A DNA stretch of 64,000 nucleotides from Sarcophilus harrisii (taxonomy: Eukaryota; Chordata; Mammalia; Dasyuromorphia; Dasyuridae). The stretch lies in assembly GCF_902635505.1 (NCBI RefSeq), contig NC_045431.1, positions 97,057,988-97,121,987 of the forward strand. Direction: 5' to 3'. Positions 11,871 to 23,249 of this stretch are shown here, piece after piece. The position numbers were made by a program, and so were the translations under genes. Each line of letters opens with the position of its first letter. The stretch's first letter is position 1. The notes under the pieces are model-generated. The model ran no database searches. It was not told the origin of the DNA and saw only the letters and a program-made list of their open reading frames with translations.

Positions 11871-12019
11871 AGCTCATGAGCAATAATAAAGTGCATTTTA
11901 TTACCTTTCATCAAATGACCAATTTGAACATCTCTCTTTAAAAGTTTTTTCATTCATTATATTCCAGTTAAGAACCCTACAATTTGGTCATATGGCAACT
12001 TCATTCATTGACCAAACTA

Positions 12020-12165
12020 TTATTTATATAGAACTTGAATTTTAGAAAATCACAGAGTTAAGCAGTGCCCAAGGTCACTTAGCTAAAATGTCTTAAAAGC
12101 AATATTCAAATCCTATCTCTGATTCCAAGATATGTAGTCTTCCATCCACTATGCAATCTTCATCC
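12020..12165 (+). repeat. MIR fragment
   Basis: Contains 'cagtgcccaaggtcacttag', 'caatattcaaatcctatctc' and a tail like 'ttccatccactatgcaatc', the 3' part of MIR-type SINEs. Confidence 0.6.
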
Positions 12166-12899
12166 CACATTCCTTAAAAATTCTAGTGTCTTAAATGCCT
12201 CTAGAGAATAACACTGAATCTTATCTAAAAAAATTCTGTCTCACTAAGCCTTCCCACATTCACTAGCCTTTTTCAAAGGAGCCACTTACAGATTTTCTTC
12301 TAGCATTTAAATAAATTTTATTCCTCTTATTATTTTAATAGTAATTTAATAATTAATAATAATGATGTTGATTATTAACTTAATAGCAATTTGCCCATCT
12401 TCGCCAAGCACAATCTATGTTGACTTCTTGAGAGAAAACAAAATAATACAAGAGTATACTGAAAATTCAGCCATGGTTCTCATTTTTTCACCTTTCTCAG
12501 AATCATTAATCTAATACCTTAAATGTAAGTGATAAATTTCATGTACTCAATTATTTGAATTTCTTTTAAAGTCATAAAAATTTTGCATTCTTATAATGTG
12601 AAAGTGACAATAAAATTCTTTAAACTGTCCATAAAATGTCATCATTCAGAATTGAAAGATTTTCAATTTTATTATTTAGCATAAATATAATTTAATTATT
12701 CATAGGTAGTTTGATTATCATATTTGACATTATTGAAATGATGAACACAGAGTTTTTTGTCATGTATAGAAAGGCTATTAGCCCAAAGCTGTATAGAATT
12801 TTATTTTTATTATTAAATAATTTACTGTTATAATTTGTCACCATTTTTATATGAATATACAAAATGATTCTGCATTGGCAAGTATAGGGGATTCTCCTC
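12166..12899. other. Intergenic, AT-rich
   Basis: Very AT-rich with small repeats of 'ttaataattaataataatga'. No gene or mobile element recognised. Confidence 0.5.
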
Positions 12900-13165
12900 C
12901 ACTGGCACTTTCCTATGATTAGAATTGTGACAGCACTGGTATAGGAGACTTTCAGATGAGGAAACTGCCTCTACCTATGCAAATCAATATCTAGTCCGCA
13001 ACATAATCTTTATTTTGTCACTGGGCTCAGATGGCCTCAGTGGAGGAACGGAGGGTAGTGACTTTGCACAGCTCTTCCTCACTTAAATTCAATCCATTGA
13101 CAAGTCATAGCATCATCTTCCTTGTGTCATGGTCCTCTTGAAGAATGAAGGACAAACAACAACCT
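12900..13165 (+). repeat. Second marsupial SINE family ('gaatgaaggacaaac' tail)
   Basis: The 3' half has 'gggctcagatggcctcagtg', 'actttgcacagctcttcctc', 'acaagtcatagcatcatctt' and the tail 'gtcctcttgaagaatgaagg' followed by acaaacaacaac. The same unit is seen at 13.9-14.1, 14.4-14.57 and 42.47-42.67 kb. Its last ~25 bases match the end of the LINE at 45.8-46.9 kb. The first ~100 bases ('ggaaactgcctctacctatg') may be a separate SINE head. Confidence 0.75.
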
Positions 13166-13225
13166 GTGAGTAAAATAAGTTGCTCCATGGGAGACCCAAC
13201 TGGCCAGTTCTAGTTAAGTGAAATA

Positions 13226-13495
13226 GCTCCTTCCTTCCTTCCTCCTTCCCTCCTTCCCTTCCTGCTTTCCTCCTTTCCTCCCTTCCTTTTTTCCTTTCTT
13301 CCTTCCTTCTTCCTTCCTCCTTTCTCCTTCCTTCTTCCTTCCTCCTTTCTCCTTCCTTCCTTCCTTCTTCCTTCCTCCTTCCTTCCTTCTTCCTTCCTTC
13401 CTTCCTTCTTTCCTTCCTTCTTTCCTCTCATCTCCTTTCCTTTTCTCTCCAATCCACTGTTCTTTTCTCCTCTCCTCTCCTTCTTCCTCTCCCTC
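13226..13495. repeat. (CCTT)n/CT-rich tract
   Basis: Polypyrimidine tract of ttcc/cttcc units; the antisense ORF at 13210-13452 (Lys/Glu/Gly/Arg) is its artefact. A mirror-like homopurine-homopyrimidine tract of this length could adopt triplex DNA. Confidence 0.9.
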
Positions 13496-13614
13496 TGTCT
13501 TATGACAGTATCTTACATTTATCTATGGGTGCTCTGTGAGTTTTGTTCACTGAAATTTTGTAAGATATCTTGGGATTTATGAACAAGATTTCCTATAATC
13601 ACACTTTAAACCTA

Positions 13615-14095
13615 AATCACTCTGGTTCTCATTGGCCAGTAATATGTCCTAGCCCAAGCCAGATTTGGTCATTATTTTAGACCCAGAGGATTCAGAGTGA
13701 ATGTAAATAGCAATTATTTCTGTTTTGACAAAAAAAAAAAAAAAAAAAAAAAAACCTGAGGGTCTTCCTCTTCCAGACTGATATTTTTATCTAGGTAAAA
13801 GAGGCCATTCTTTGTCTTATTTCTTACTTAGTCTTAATCACTGGATATTGCCTCTGTCAAACAGAAATCTGAGAAAGAATTTAGCTTTAAAAGGCCAAGG
13901 TCTCACTGCAATTGGAGCCATCTCCAGTCATCTTGATCTATATCTTTCCATGTCACCGACATGGCTTTAGAGGAAAAAATGGGAGGCTGGTGATTTTACA
14001 CAACCCTCCTTCACTTAAATCCAATTCACTTGCAAATTATGGCATCTCTTTCCTAATGTCATAGTCCTATTGAACAGTAACAGCACTTGTCTTAG
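13615..14095 (+). repeat. Long repeat unit, copy 1 (A-run inside)
   Basis: Runs from 'ctcattggccagtaatatg' through a pure A run (13730-13754), 'gagggtcttcctcttccaga', 'gtaaaagaggccattctttg' and 'ggatattgcctctgtcaaac' to the SINE-like tail 'atggcatctctttcctaatg'. Each of these landmarks recurs in the same order at 14130-14567, so it is a ~0.45-kb unit that carries the second SINE family at its 3' end. The A run interrupts it and may mark an old insertion. Confidence 0.65.
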
Positions 14096-14129
14096 AGAGT
14101 TGCCTAGAATCCTGAGGGACAGTCACTTT

Positions 14130-14567
14130 CCCAAGTCCACGTGGCCAATATTTGTCAGAGATGACACAGGATCTGCCCCCAGTTCTCTATTGGCTATACT
14201 CTGGGGCCCACTAACAAATCAGTTTCTGTTCTGGCCAGAAATTATGAGGGCTTTCTCTTCCCTGATTATTTTGTGAAGGCAAAGTAGGCCATGTTTTACC
14301 TCAATTCTTATCTATCCTTTAATTACTGAATGGATGTTGCCTCCAACAAACTGAGAAGTGGAAAAGGTTTTAATTTAAAAAGACTAACACCTATCACTGC
14401 AGGAGGGGGCATCACCAGGTGTCCCATTGGATTCCTGTGATACTGAAGGAGATAATGGGGCTAATAACTTTGCCCAGCCCTGCCTCACTTAAATCCACTT
14501 GCAGGTAAAGACATCCCCCTCCCCATATTATTGATCCTATTAGAGAATGAAGAATGAATGACAAACA
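14130..14567 (+). repeat. Long repeat unit, copy 2
   Basis: Direct neighbour of copy 1, with parallel landmarks: 'ctattggctatactctgg', 'gagggctttctcttccctga', 'ggcaaagtaggccatgtttt', 'ggatgttgcctccaacaaac' and a tail 'gagaatgaagaatgaatgac' plus aaacatcac. The two copies differ at many positions, so either this is an old tandem duplication or two insertions of one family side by side. Confidence 0.65.
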
Positions 14568-15369
14568 TCACTATGCTCTGCAGCTTCTTATTAAATATAA
14601 CAAGTATCATTGTGAAAATCATAGTTTAGACATATCAGTTAACTACCTAATGATAACACAAAAATAATAGATTATTCTAGATCATTCATCTTTTTTAATG
14701 AATGGAAGAACTTTTTTCTTTCTCTTTTTTTAAAGGACCAAAAATTTTAACTAAATTAAAATAAAATAGAGATTTTATTTTTGTATATTTATTTTGACCC
14801 AATGTGACAGTGGGAATATCAGTACAAATAGTTTATTTCAAAAAAAATTCCCCTTGCAAAGAATTGCATGAACAAAATTTAAAAAACATTGAAAATTCTG
14901 TCTCTCACTTGTTAATCATCTACATTCCCTGGGAACCAGATAGTAAGAAAGAAAGTCTGGGACAAAATAAATAAAAATGGGTTGGTTTAATTATATCTTA
15001 ATGTGTTTGATTCTGATAATCATCTTTGGTTTAGTACGACAATCAGATCATAAAAAAAGATGACTGTAGGGGTCAGAAATCTGACCCTGGAGCCAGGATC
15101 ATTTGGAGTGTAGTTCCCTCTACTGACATGTTCTGCTTTCATTATCAACAACTTCTCATTCCTCTAGAAAAGTGTCTAAAATGATGAATTGTATAGAAGG
15201 TACCTGGCATCTACTTACCCAGGAATGCTCTATATGAATGAAATCAGGTCTGTGGTACTTATTCCAATCACTACTTTTTGTTGGAAAGGTGATAGACCCA
15301 AGGAAAGACCCAAGGAAATTCTACTACTGATACTAGCTATGTAATGAAAAACAAAGCTTTCAGAGGATC
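14568..15369. other. Intergenic
   Basis: No gene or clear mobile element recognised. Confidence 0.45.
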
Positions 15370-16210
15370 TGGGAAGATGACAAAGTGGGTCAAAAAAGTC
15401 CAAGTTCTCCAGATTCCCCCCACAAATAGAATAAAATTGCACCTCAGGGCAAACATAGACTCAGGAAAAACAAATAAAATGGGGCAGAACAAGGGTCCTC
15501 CTGGGATAACCTGAAGAAAGACTCTAGGACCAGAGTTTAAGTTTTGTGAAGTATAAACACACCATCAGTGTAAACACACCTAGGCTAGCTTAGCAAAAAC
15601 AGCAAAGCCCTGGAGCTAGCTGGGTTCAGGGAGACAACCAAACTACAAGAATTTTCACCTGCCAGATAGCATAGAGAGTTGGGGATTTGAGACTGGAAAG
15701 ACTGAGGGAACCTCAGCTGATTAGAAACACCAGGTCCAGCTGTGATGCTGAGACAGAGCCCTAGGCAAGAAAGTACCAGTACATCCACTGAGTTCAGAAG
15801 CAATGGGTCAGGGACTCTATGGCTGCAGGCACTTGGAGGGGTAGAGAGCTTTTGGTTTAGGGTTCCATGTCAGAAGGAAGAACTGAAGTGGAGCCAAGGG
15901 CACCATCCCCACCCCACCCCAGTTTCAGAGGTTCTTGCACTAATAGTTCTCTCTCACACATACACAAAATGAATCTGCAGAGAAGAACCCAACCATAGAA
16001 ACTTACTATGGGAATAGGAAGGACCAGGGTTCATCTTCAGCAGAGGAAAACAAAGTAAAAAGAAAAAAAAAAGCCTCTTCTATTCCAAAGAGTAATATCA
16101 AATGGCTAACTGCCCAGAATTTAAAGAACTCAAAAAAAAAAAAAAAAAAAAAAGACTTCAAAAATCAAATGAGAGAAATTGAGGAAAAAATTTAAAAGAT
16201 TTTTTTTAAA
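15370..16210 (+). mobile_element. L1 5' UTR and start of ORF1
   Basis: Begins 'atctgggaagatgacaaagt', the L1-type 'agatggcggag' start, and carries the same 5' UTR as 7.4-8.6 kb: 'aacaccaggtccagctgtga', 'ctgagacagagccctaggca', 'gcaggcacttggaggggtag'. It ends in 'gaatttaaagaactcaaaaa', a pure A run at about 16131-16153 and 'aaatgagagaaattgagga', which encodes a lysine/glutamate-rich coiled-coil start of ORF1 (FKNQMREIEE-like). It breaks off there. Confidence 0.8.
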
Positions 16211-16644
16211 GTTTATGTTTATGTTCTTTACATGTAAAATGTATACTATATATTTAAGAATGGCATCAGTAAACGGGTAGCTCAAAAAGAAAGACTAGGG
16301 CAGAGTTGAGTGTGATCTGATTCTTAAAAGCAAAACTGTCTAGGAAAAAGTAAAAATAGTAATTATGTTGTACAAATGAGAGACAGAGAAGAAACAACAG
16401 AGAGGCATTAGAGGGAGGAGGAGGGCTGATAGTTCTGTAATATTCCCAATGTACTTATATTAGGAATGAATTAAATAAGGAACAATACATATGTGTGTAT
16501 ACATATGTGTGCATCTATGTGTGTTTATGTGTGTGTGTGTATGTATGTAGGTAGGTGTGTAGGTATGTGGGAATATATGTGTGTATATATATTTATGTAT
16601 GTGTATATATGTATATCTGTCTGACTATATTTAAAGTATATATA

Positions 16645-16687
<43 letters not shown>

Positions 16688-17284
16688 CATTATACACATA
16701 AATGATAGATAGATATCATGGAGGATATAGAACTCTTCAAAATCTAACTAAGGGAGGAGAGAATAGAATAAGGTAATATATAGAGGGGTCTGTGGATTTA
16801 TGGTAATGGGAAAAAATATGTAGATTAATGGGGAAAGGATAAAGGATAAGGTGAGGTATAAAAGGATGTGTAGATTTATAACAGTAGGACCAGGTGTTCA
16901 AATTAATGGAAAAGGGATGAGGGAGGGAAAGAATGGCTTAGGATAAAGTGAGATACAGAAAGGTCTAGATTAAAGTAGAATAAGGTATATAGATTAATGA
17001 GAATGAGATAAAGAGGGAAGGAAAAGGTGGGGGGAAAAGATGAGAGAGGGATCCATGGATGGGGGGAAGTTAAATAATAGGAAGGCAAGTCAAAGAGTAA
17101 AATTAAAACAGAGGTAGCAGTGATAGGAAATAAAAGATATATAGACCTGTAACAAGGATCAGGAGTGGATACATTAGAAAAAAAGAAGTAGGGCTATTAA
17201 TCATTAATCTCAGACAAAGTCAAACTTAAAGATCCAATCAATTGAGAAGTATATATTATATATCGGCCATATTGTTTTAGATAT
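16211..17284 (+). other. Possible L1 inter-ORF region with microsatellites
   Basis: Purine-rich sequence without coding potential, broken by TG/TA tracts at 16481-16690 (including a pure TA run near 16652-16684). Its end near 17190-17250 reads in one frame LISDKVKLKDPIN, similar to the L1 ORF2 endonuclease phrase AILISDK. With the L1 5' fragment just before it, the stretch may be the spacer between ORF1 and ORF2 of an L1 with much deleted. I hold this loosely. Confidence 0.35.
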
Positions 17285-17454
17285 ATCTCCATATATATAT
17301 AAATGTGTATATATATATATATATATATATTTATGTGTATATGTATGCTTGTATGTGTGTGTATAAATATATGTGTGTTAGTATGTGAGTATGTGGGAAT
17401 GTATATGTATGTGTGTATACATGTATGTGTATATATATATATGTATCTGCCTCT

Positions 17455-17489
<35 letters not shown>

Positions 17490-17490
17490 A
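17285..17490. repeat. (TA)n/(TG)n compound microsatellite
   Basis: TA runs (17295-17330), mixed tatg/tgta units, and a pure TG run at about 17456-17486. The overlapping ORFs rich in Tyr/Cys/Val or Thr/His are artefacts. Confidence 0.9.
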
Positions 17491-17819
17491 TACTTGTGCT
17501 TAACTGTAGCCTGCTTGGAGAGTGGGGGGAATGAAAAGGAAAAAAAGGAATAAAGTAAAAAGCTCACAGAAGAGAATAAAAGAGTCACCTACAAGGAGGC
17601 AAAGAAAAGATGAAGACTCATGAATATAATCTCTTCTATTATTATATATGGTTTCTTGAAATGGAAATCTGTTACATTTTTTGAATCCTCCCTGATGTTC
17701 TGCTGGGCACATGACAATCTGTGGGAGGAGAGGTTGTTGTTTTTATTTTCCTCTTCTTTCTTTTCCTATTTTTTTCTTATTTTGTATTTAATTTAATTTT
17801 TTTTTAAAAAAAGTCATCT

Positions 17820-18125
17820 AACATCTCAGCCTCCCTCTTCATTTCCAACTCCTAAAATTCCTAGCTCCTGTCAATGCTTAGCTCAAGTGATATGTTCTAC
17901 AAGTGATTTTCCTATTTACCCCAATTGTTAGTACTCCTTTTTCACAAAATGCTTTGAATTTTTTGTATATATTCCATATTTACTTCTCCGTAAATGAATT
18001 GTGCCTGTAAAATATAAAACTACTTGAATACAGACTACTCAACTTTGTCTTTGTATCCCTAGTACCTAAAAGTCTCTGATATATAGAACTATTTGTTTCA
18101 AAATGCTTGTTGAATTGAATTTACT
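17820..18125 (+). repeat. L2 LINE 3' end
   Basis: Shows 'ctttgtatccctagtaccta', preceded by 'atacagactactcaactttg' and followed by 'atgcttgttgaattgaatt'. This is the L2 3' signature (stem-like 'tttgtatccccagcacc... gtgcttaataaatgctt... gttgaattgaat'). Confidence 0.7.
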
Positions 18126-18245
18126 CTATGAGTCTCAGTTTCTGCATCAGAAAAATGGGTGTAATAATCAACTCAGTGCCTACTTCCCCAGAGAAGTTGT
18201 AAGGCTTAAATAAGATATAATCAGAATATCAGCCAGTAAGAGCTC
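18126..18245 (+). repeat. SINE 3' fragment
   Basis: Contains 'agtctcagtttctgcatcag' and 'ccccagagaagttgtaaggc', typical of the part of MIR/THER SINEs after the tRNA head. Confidence 0.55.
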
Positions 18246-18462
18246 AGTCCTGGAAGCATACACAAACCCATCTGGAACCTTGAAGGTATTGTTTCCAGAA
18301 TTGCATGATAGTAAGGAAGGAAACCTCCTCTTCAGTGAAAGAATCATGTTGTTGTATCCTATCTGATAACTTCTTGGCAAAGAAAAATAGTTTAATTGGA
18401 GATCCACCCAGAACTGAATATGAACACAAAAGGTCCAAAATATTCAAGTCAACTTATTTCTT

Positions 18463-20356
18463 GTTGCAGACCAAGTGAAGGTCTAGAACAGAAATATAAC
18501 AAACTCCACCAACCCTTCTTCCCTAAGAGGTCATAATTGATCTCTAAAATATCAAAGTTCAGAGTAACATTTGTTAACCACCTGCAATTATCTGCACTAC
18601 TTGGGGAAGAAGAAAATGAAGAAACAATGCATTATTTGACCAGAGTGAAAGTGATAGAGTGTGAAGATTACAGAATAGATCAGGTTACAGGATGAAAATA
18701 AAGTTCTCTTCAAAGTTCCATCTTAATGAAAGTGGAGATTCATCGTGAATGTCATTTGAAATCAAATGGAAATCTGGGGACACAAAGCCACAAAGTAAGA
18801 CACAAAACAAAGCCAGCCAGAAAAGGCTGCATGAAGAACTAGAAAGCTTTTTCACCTGATTTATTGACCATTCTGATGCAGGTGCAGATGAATTAGGAGA
18901 GGTCATCAAAGATAATATCTGGCCAAATCCTTTACAGTATTATTTGATTCCTGATATGGATGATGAAGAAGGAGAACGAGAAAGGGAGAAAGAAATTGAT
19001 GATGAGATGAAGAAGAAGATCTTAAAGGATATTGATAAAGAGGATGAAGGTGAAGAAAATGAAGATGATGATGAGGAAGGAGAGGAGGATGAAGGAGATG
19101 ACTAAAAGAACACTGATGGATTCCAAACCTTCTTTTACTTTTTTAATATTCTTCAGTCACTGGGAACAAGTTGCATTCTTTTTTGTACCATCTAGATTAG
19201 CTCTCTGGAGGATTTTGGTACCAGCCTGAGTCCTTGGTCTTAGAAGAGGAGTAAAGCTGCAGGGACCCAAGTGGATGGTCAAATATGGAGTCTGTTTATT
19301 TCAAGTTTTTCTCAGCCTTAAATACCTTACTACAATTATATCACTATAACACACTGAGCATGTGCTAACTATAAGCACCTTGCTATTATTATATAAATGC
19401 CTCTTTAGTGCAAGTATCTCTGCTTCAAGTAGAACACAGGTTGTCACACCCCCTGATTTCTCAGGAAGGTTCAGATGCTCCCAAGGGGAGATGGGAGCCA
19501 AACCAGACATTGTCAGCAGGTTCCCTCTGGGCTGAAGGGTCTTATACCTCACTGAGAGTTCCCCCACTGTCTGTGACCCTCTATACTTTTTTATTTTTTG
19601 TTCTTCTTTTGAGGTCTCTTTCTCTCCTCTTTATACCATGATTCACAACTTTTTTTTGGGGGGGGGGGCAGAGGAAAGCGGGCATGGGGAATACTTGAGA
19701 AGAATACAGTAATAAAAGAATTTCTACCAGTTTCTGTTCCAAGTTCACATTTTTAACCTTTCTTGTCTCAAAATAAACTATTTGTGGAATCAACATACAG
19801 TGTTCTGTGGGAAAAAAGAAAACTTCTATTCCCTTCACATTGCTGGAAACTGAAGAGTGCTAAGCCCCAGTGTAGTAGGGCATAGAATTCTACCTTTTTT
19901 CCTTCTTTCTCTGGATATTGGGCTCAAAGATTACACTGTGTCTCTATATGAATATGGACAGTTAGTATTTACCAACATATATTTATCTATTTTGCTTTTA
20001 AAAATGGGGAAAAAAACTTTTAAAATGGGGTTATAGCAGGTCACAATGGAGAGTTTGAGATGTTTGAGTGGGTTAGGTGGGTATTTTGTCAACATGGCTT
20101 CTTTTCCGTTGGCATGTTTAATTGTGATGTTTAACAGACATCTTTTGCAGTTTAAGATGAAAGTTGATGACTTTAAGCCCTGCCACTGAATGAAGAATCA
20201 GTAGAATATGTAGGATCTTATTTGGAATTGACATGCTTTATTGTAATTTTGTTCTTGTTTATTTTTAAATTTTCTTTTTTGTTTCACTGGAAAGAAAAGT
20301 GCTCAATTCTAAACGTTAAAATGTACGAGTTGTTTTGTTACAATAAAACTAAATGT
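18463..20356 (+). pseudogene. SET: SET processed pseudogene
   Basis: A retrocopy of SET (I2PP2A/TAF-I), a nuclear histone chaperone and PP2A inhibitor of the NAP family. Conceptual translation in broken frames gives [33 protein letters not shown] and HYLTRVKV, then [30 protein letters not shown] and [19 protein letters not shown]. The acidic Asp/Glu tail of SET follows, with a stop near 19103. The SET 3' UTR follows ('gtgtctctatatgaatatgg', 'gccctgccactgaatgaaga', 'gaattgacatgctttattgt') and ends at an AATAAA near 20341. There are no introns, the 5' end is missing (first ~60 codons), and frameshifts and in-frame stops are present (for example a stop in ...KRS*LIS near 18534 and one in the FFT*FTDH motif). 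It is therefore dead. An LTR element interrupts the 3' UTR. Confidence 0.93.
19184..19585 (-). mobile_element. Endogenous retrovirus/LTR fragment inside SET pseudogene
   Basis: Foreign to the SET 3' UTR, which reads up to 'gttgcattcttttt' and resumes with 'ttcttttgaggtctctttct'. On the minus strand it has a TATA-like 'gtatttaaggctgag' and 'gaaataaacagactcc' (polyadenylation signal), then a U5-like end finishing TGGTACA. Upstream, it shares the block 'ctgagaaatcaggg... acctgtgttcta' with the retroviral 3' region at 27.45-27.66 kb. It is a broken remnant of a related family and is younger than the SET retrocopy. Confidence 0.7.
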
Positions 20357-21114
20357 GTACCCCCCAAAAAGGAAGATTGATTTGACTGATTAGTACATTT
20401 TATATGTAAAGCCACTTTTATCTCACTAGGCAATAAAAAGGCCTTTTTATGGTCATGTAGGAAGTGGTCAAGAAATATTCATAGAATACCTATCCAAGGA
20501 AGCAAGACTTTTCCTTTACATGTCATTATGCATCTTTAGAACTAGGATTCCCAAGGCTCTAAATGAGTTAGTAGCAGACAAAGGCTCTCATGCATGTTCC
20601 TAGGACAGAGGCCTCATGAGAGAATTCCAGAATCCCCAATTACAAAGATAATGTATATAAAACTTTTTGCAACTGGCTAAACTGGTTCCACATAATAACT
20701 ACTTTATGAGAAGGGGGAATCAGATGCAAATATAATATTATTAGTTGTACAATTGAGTATACATACACACACACACACATACACACACATATTATATATA
20801 TATTTTTTTCTCCTTTCCTTTTCTGAACTCTTTAAATCTATTGTGTACACATAACTAATACCCATATGATGCTGGAATAATAGTCTTGAATTTTTAGCCC
20901 GAATATATACATTAACATCTCAGCTCTGCTGATTAATTCCTGGGTGACTAAAATGTAAAGGTTAATATTATTTCTCAAGTTCTTTCTAGCCCTAGATTCT
21001 CTGAGCAAATTTTTCTTTAAAAAGATTGTTATAAAAGTCAGATCTAAACAATTGGAAAATATAAAGTGCTCATGGGTAGGCCTCACTAATGAAATAAAAA
21101 TAACAATAACAATT
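20357..21114. other. Intergenic
   Basis: No gene recognised. A short CA/TA tract lies at 20760-20803. The 99-codon antisense ORF at 20838-21137 has no recognisable features. Confidence 0.45.
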
Positions 21115-22680
21115 GATTTGTATTCAGTGGCATACAAATAAAACTCCCAAGAAGTTACTTTATAGAGGTAGAAAAAATAATAACAAAGTTCATCTGCAAG
21201 AATAAAAGGTCAAGAATTTCAGGGAAATTCATGAAAAAAATGTAAATGAAGTCAGCCTAGTTGTACCAGTCCTAAAGCTATATTATAAACTAGCAATCAT
21301 CAAAACCATTTGGTATTGGATAAGATACAGAGTAGTTGATCAGAAGAATAGATTAGGATCACAAGACACAATAGTTAAATGGGTTCATGATTTAGACATG
21401 AAGAGTGATATTATAAGTAAATTAAGAGAACAAAGGATAGTCTACTTCTCAGATCTATGGAAAAGGAAGGAATTTATTGCCAAAGAATTAGAGTATATCA
21501 TGAAGTACAAAATAGATAATTTTGATTATATTAAATTTAAAAGATTTTGTACAAACTAATGCAGACAAGATTAGAAGAGAAGCAGAGAACTAAAAAAAAA
21601 TAATGTTTTGATAAAGGCCTCATTTCTAAAATAGAGAATTGACTACAATTTATAAGAATATAAGGCATTCTCCAGTTGATAAATGGTCAAAGGATATGAA
21701 CAGACAATTTTGAGATGAAGAAATTAAAACCATTTTTAGTCATATGAAAAAATGCCCAAAATGACTATTGATCAGAGAAATGCAAATTGAGACATCTCTT
21801 GAGTACCACTATACTCCTCTCAGATTGGCTAAAATAACAGGAAAAGATAACGGTGAATATTGTAGGGAATGTGGGAAAACTGATTGTTGGTGGAGTTGTG
21901 AACTGATCCAACCATTCTGGAGAGTAATTTGGAACTATGCCCAAAGGTTTATCAAACTCTGCATACTCTTTGATCCAGCAGTGTCTCTACTGGGCCTGTA
22001 TTTCAAAGAGATCATAAAGGAGGGAAAGAGACTCACATATGCAAAAATGTTTATAGCAGCCCTTTCTGAAGTATAGTAGAAAATGAGTGGATGCCCATCA
22101 GCTGGGGAATGGCTAAATAAGTTATAGTACATGAATGTTATAGAATATTATTGTTCTATAAGAAATGAACAGAAGGATTATTTCAGAAAGACCTAGAGAG
22201 ACTTACATGAACTCATGGAGTGAGTAGAACCAAGTGAACATTGTAGTGAAGTGAGTAGAACCAAGAGAACATTGTACACAGCAACAAGATTATGTGAAGA
22301 TCACTTCTGATGAACATGGCTGTTTTCAACACTGAGGTGATTGAGGCCAATTCCAATGGACTTGTGGTGGAGAGAGTCATCCGCATCCAGAGAGAAATGT
22401 CAGTGGATCACAACATAGTATTTTTACTTTTTTGTTGTTATTTACTTGCATTTTGTTTTCTTTTCTCATTTTTTTATTTTTTGATCTGATTTTTCTTATG
22501 CAGCATGATAATTGTAGAAATATGTATTGAGGAATTGTACATGTTTAATATTTATTGGATTACTAACTCTCTAGGGGAGGAGATGGGGGGAAGGGAGGGA
22601 GAAAAAATTATAACACAAGGTTTCTCAAGGGGGAATGTTGAATATTTTGAAAATAAAGAGCTATTATCAGAAAAGAAAAG
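21115..22680 (+). mobile_element. L1 ORF2 C-terminal third plus 3' UTR
   Basis: 5'-truncated L1 starting in the ORF2 region after the reverse transcriptase (KFIWKNK-like), continuing through 'gggttcatgatttagacat' and the conserved IREMQIETSLEYHYTPLRLAKITGK, CWWSCELIQPFWRVIWNYAQRF and FDPAVSLLGLYFKEI (open at 21768-22076). The coding part ends near 22290, then comes a 3' UTR with 'ccaattccaatggacttgtg', 'catccgcatccagagagaaa' and 'ggggaggagatgggggg', and an AATAAA near 22653. Frameshifts split the ORF upstream of 21768. The 3' UTR type matches the short tail at 31.35-31.76 kb, an intermediate-age subfamily. Confidence 0.92.
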
Positions 22681-23249
22681 AAAACATTGCTATCTGTATA
22701 TCACTTTTTTCAGTTATATTGCCATAATCAGAAAATGCCAAATGGGAGCTATCATTTTGAATTAATAATATATGAAATCAAAGGAAATCAATATTGAAAT
22801 AATTTCAGTGGGACTTCTATAACTTGCCTCCCCCCAAAATAATAAATTAAGTACAATTAATTTTGAAAATTAAGCCCTTTTAAAAATATGGCAAATGATA
22901 GAAATCCAAATGTAAACATTCTCCCATTTTGATCAGCAAACTTCTTTAATGAAACAACCTCTGACTAGAAAAATAATAAAAATGAGTAATATAAAGGAAT
23001 CCATTACCATTTTAAAAAGATGACCTAAAATCATTGCTATCTCTTAGGATAGATTTAGAGTCAAAAGTGAATTGTCAGATCATGTAATCTACCTATTCCC
23101 TTCATTTTATGGCAAAAAAAAAATGAAGTTAAGTAAATTCTCCAAAGTTACATAAGTAGTTATTGTGAAAATAAAACTCGGGTCCTAAAATTCCAAATCC
23201 AGTGAAACCATTTACATAATTTTTGCAAAGAAAGTCAATGTACCACTAA
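22681..23249. other. Intergenic
   Basis: AT-rich, nothing recognisable apart from a degraded MIR-like scrap near 23045-23200 ('tggcaaaaaaaaaatgaagt'). Confidence 0.4.

Noticed and set aside
13210-13452. Lys/Glu/Gly-rich open frame resembling a nuclear protein
   Set aside because: Artefact of the CCTT-type polypyrimidine tract.
18380-18462. Splice acceptor ('cttatttcttgttgcag') suggesting a retained intron in front of the SET copy
   Set aside because: The following SET sequence has an internal deletion right at its start, so a 5' truncation is simpler. One acceptor-like string is weak evidence.
18960-19105. Acidic Asp/Glu-rich coding exon of an active gene
   Set aside because: It is the tail of a SET retrocopy that has stops and frameshifts upstream and its 3' UTR attached without introns.
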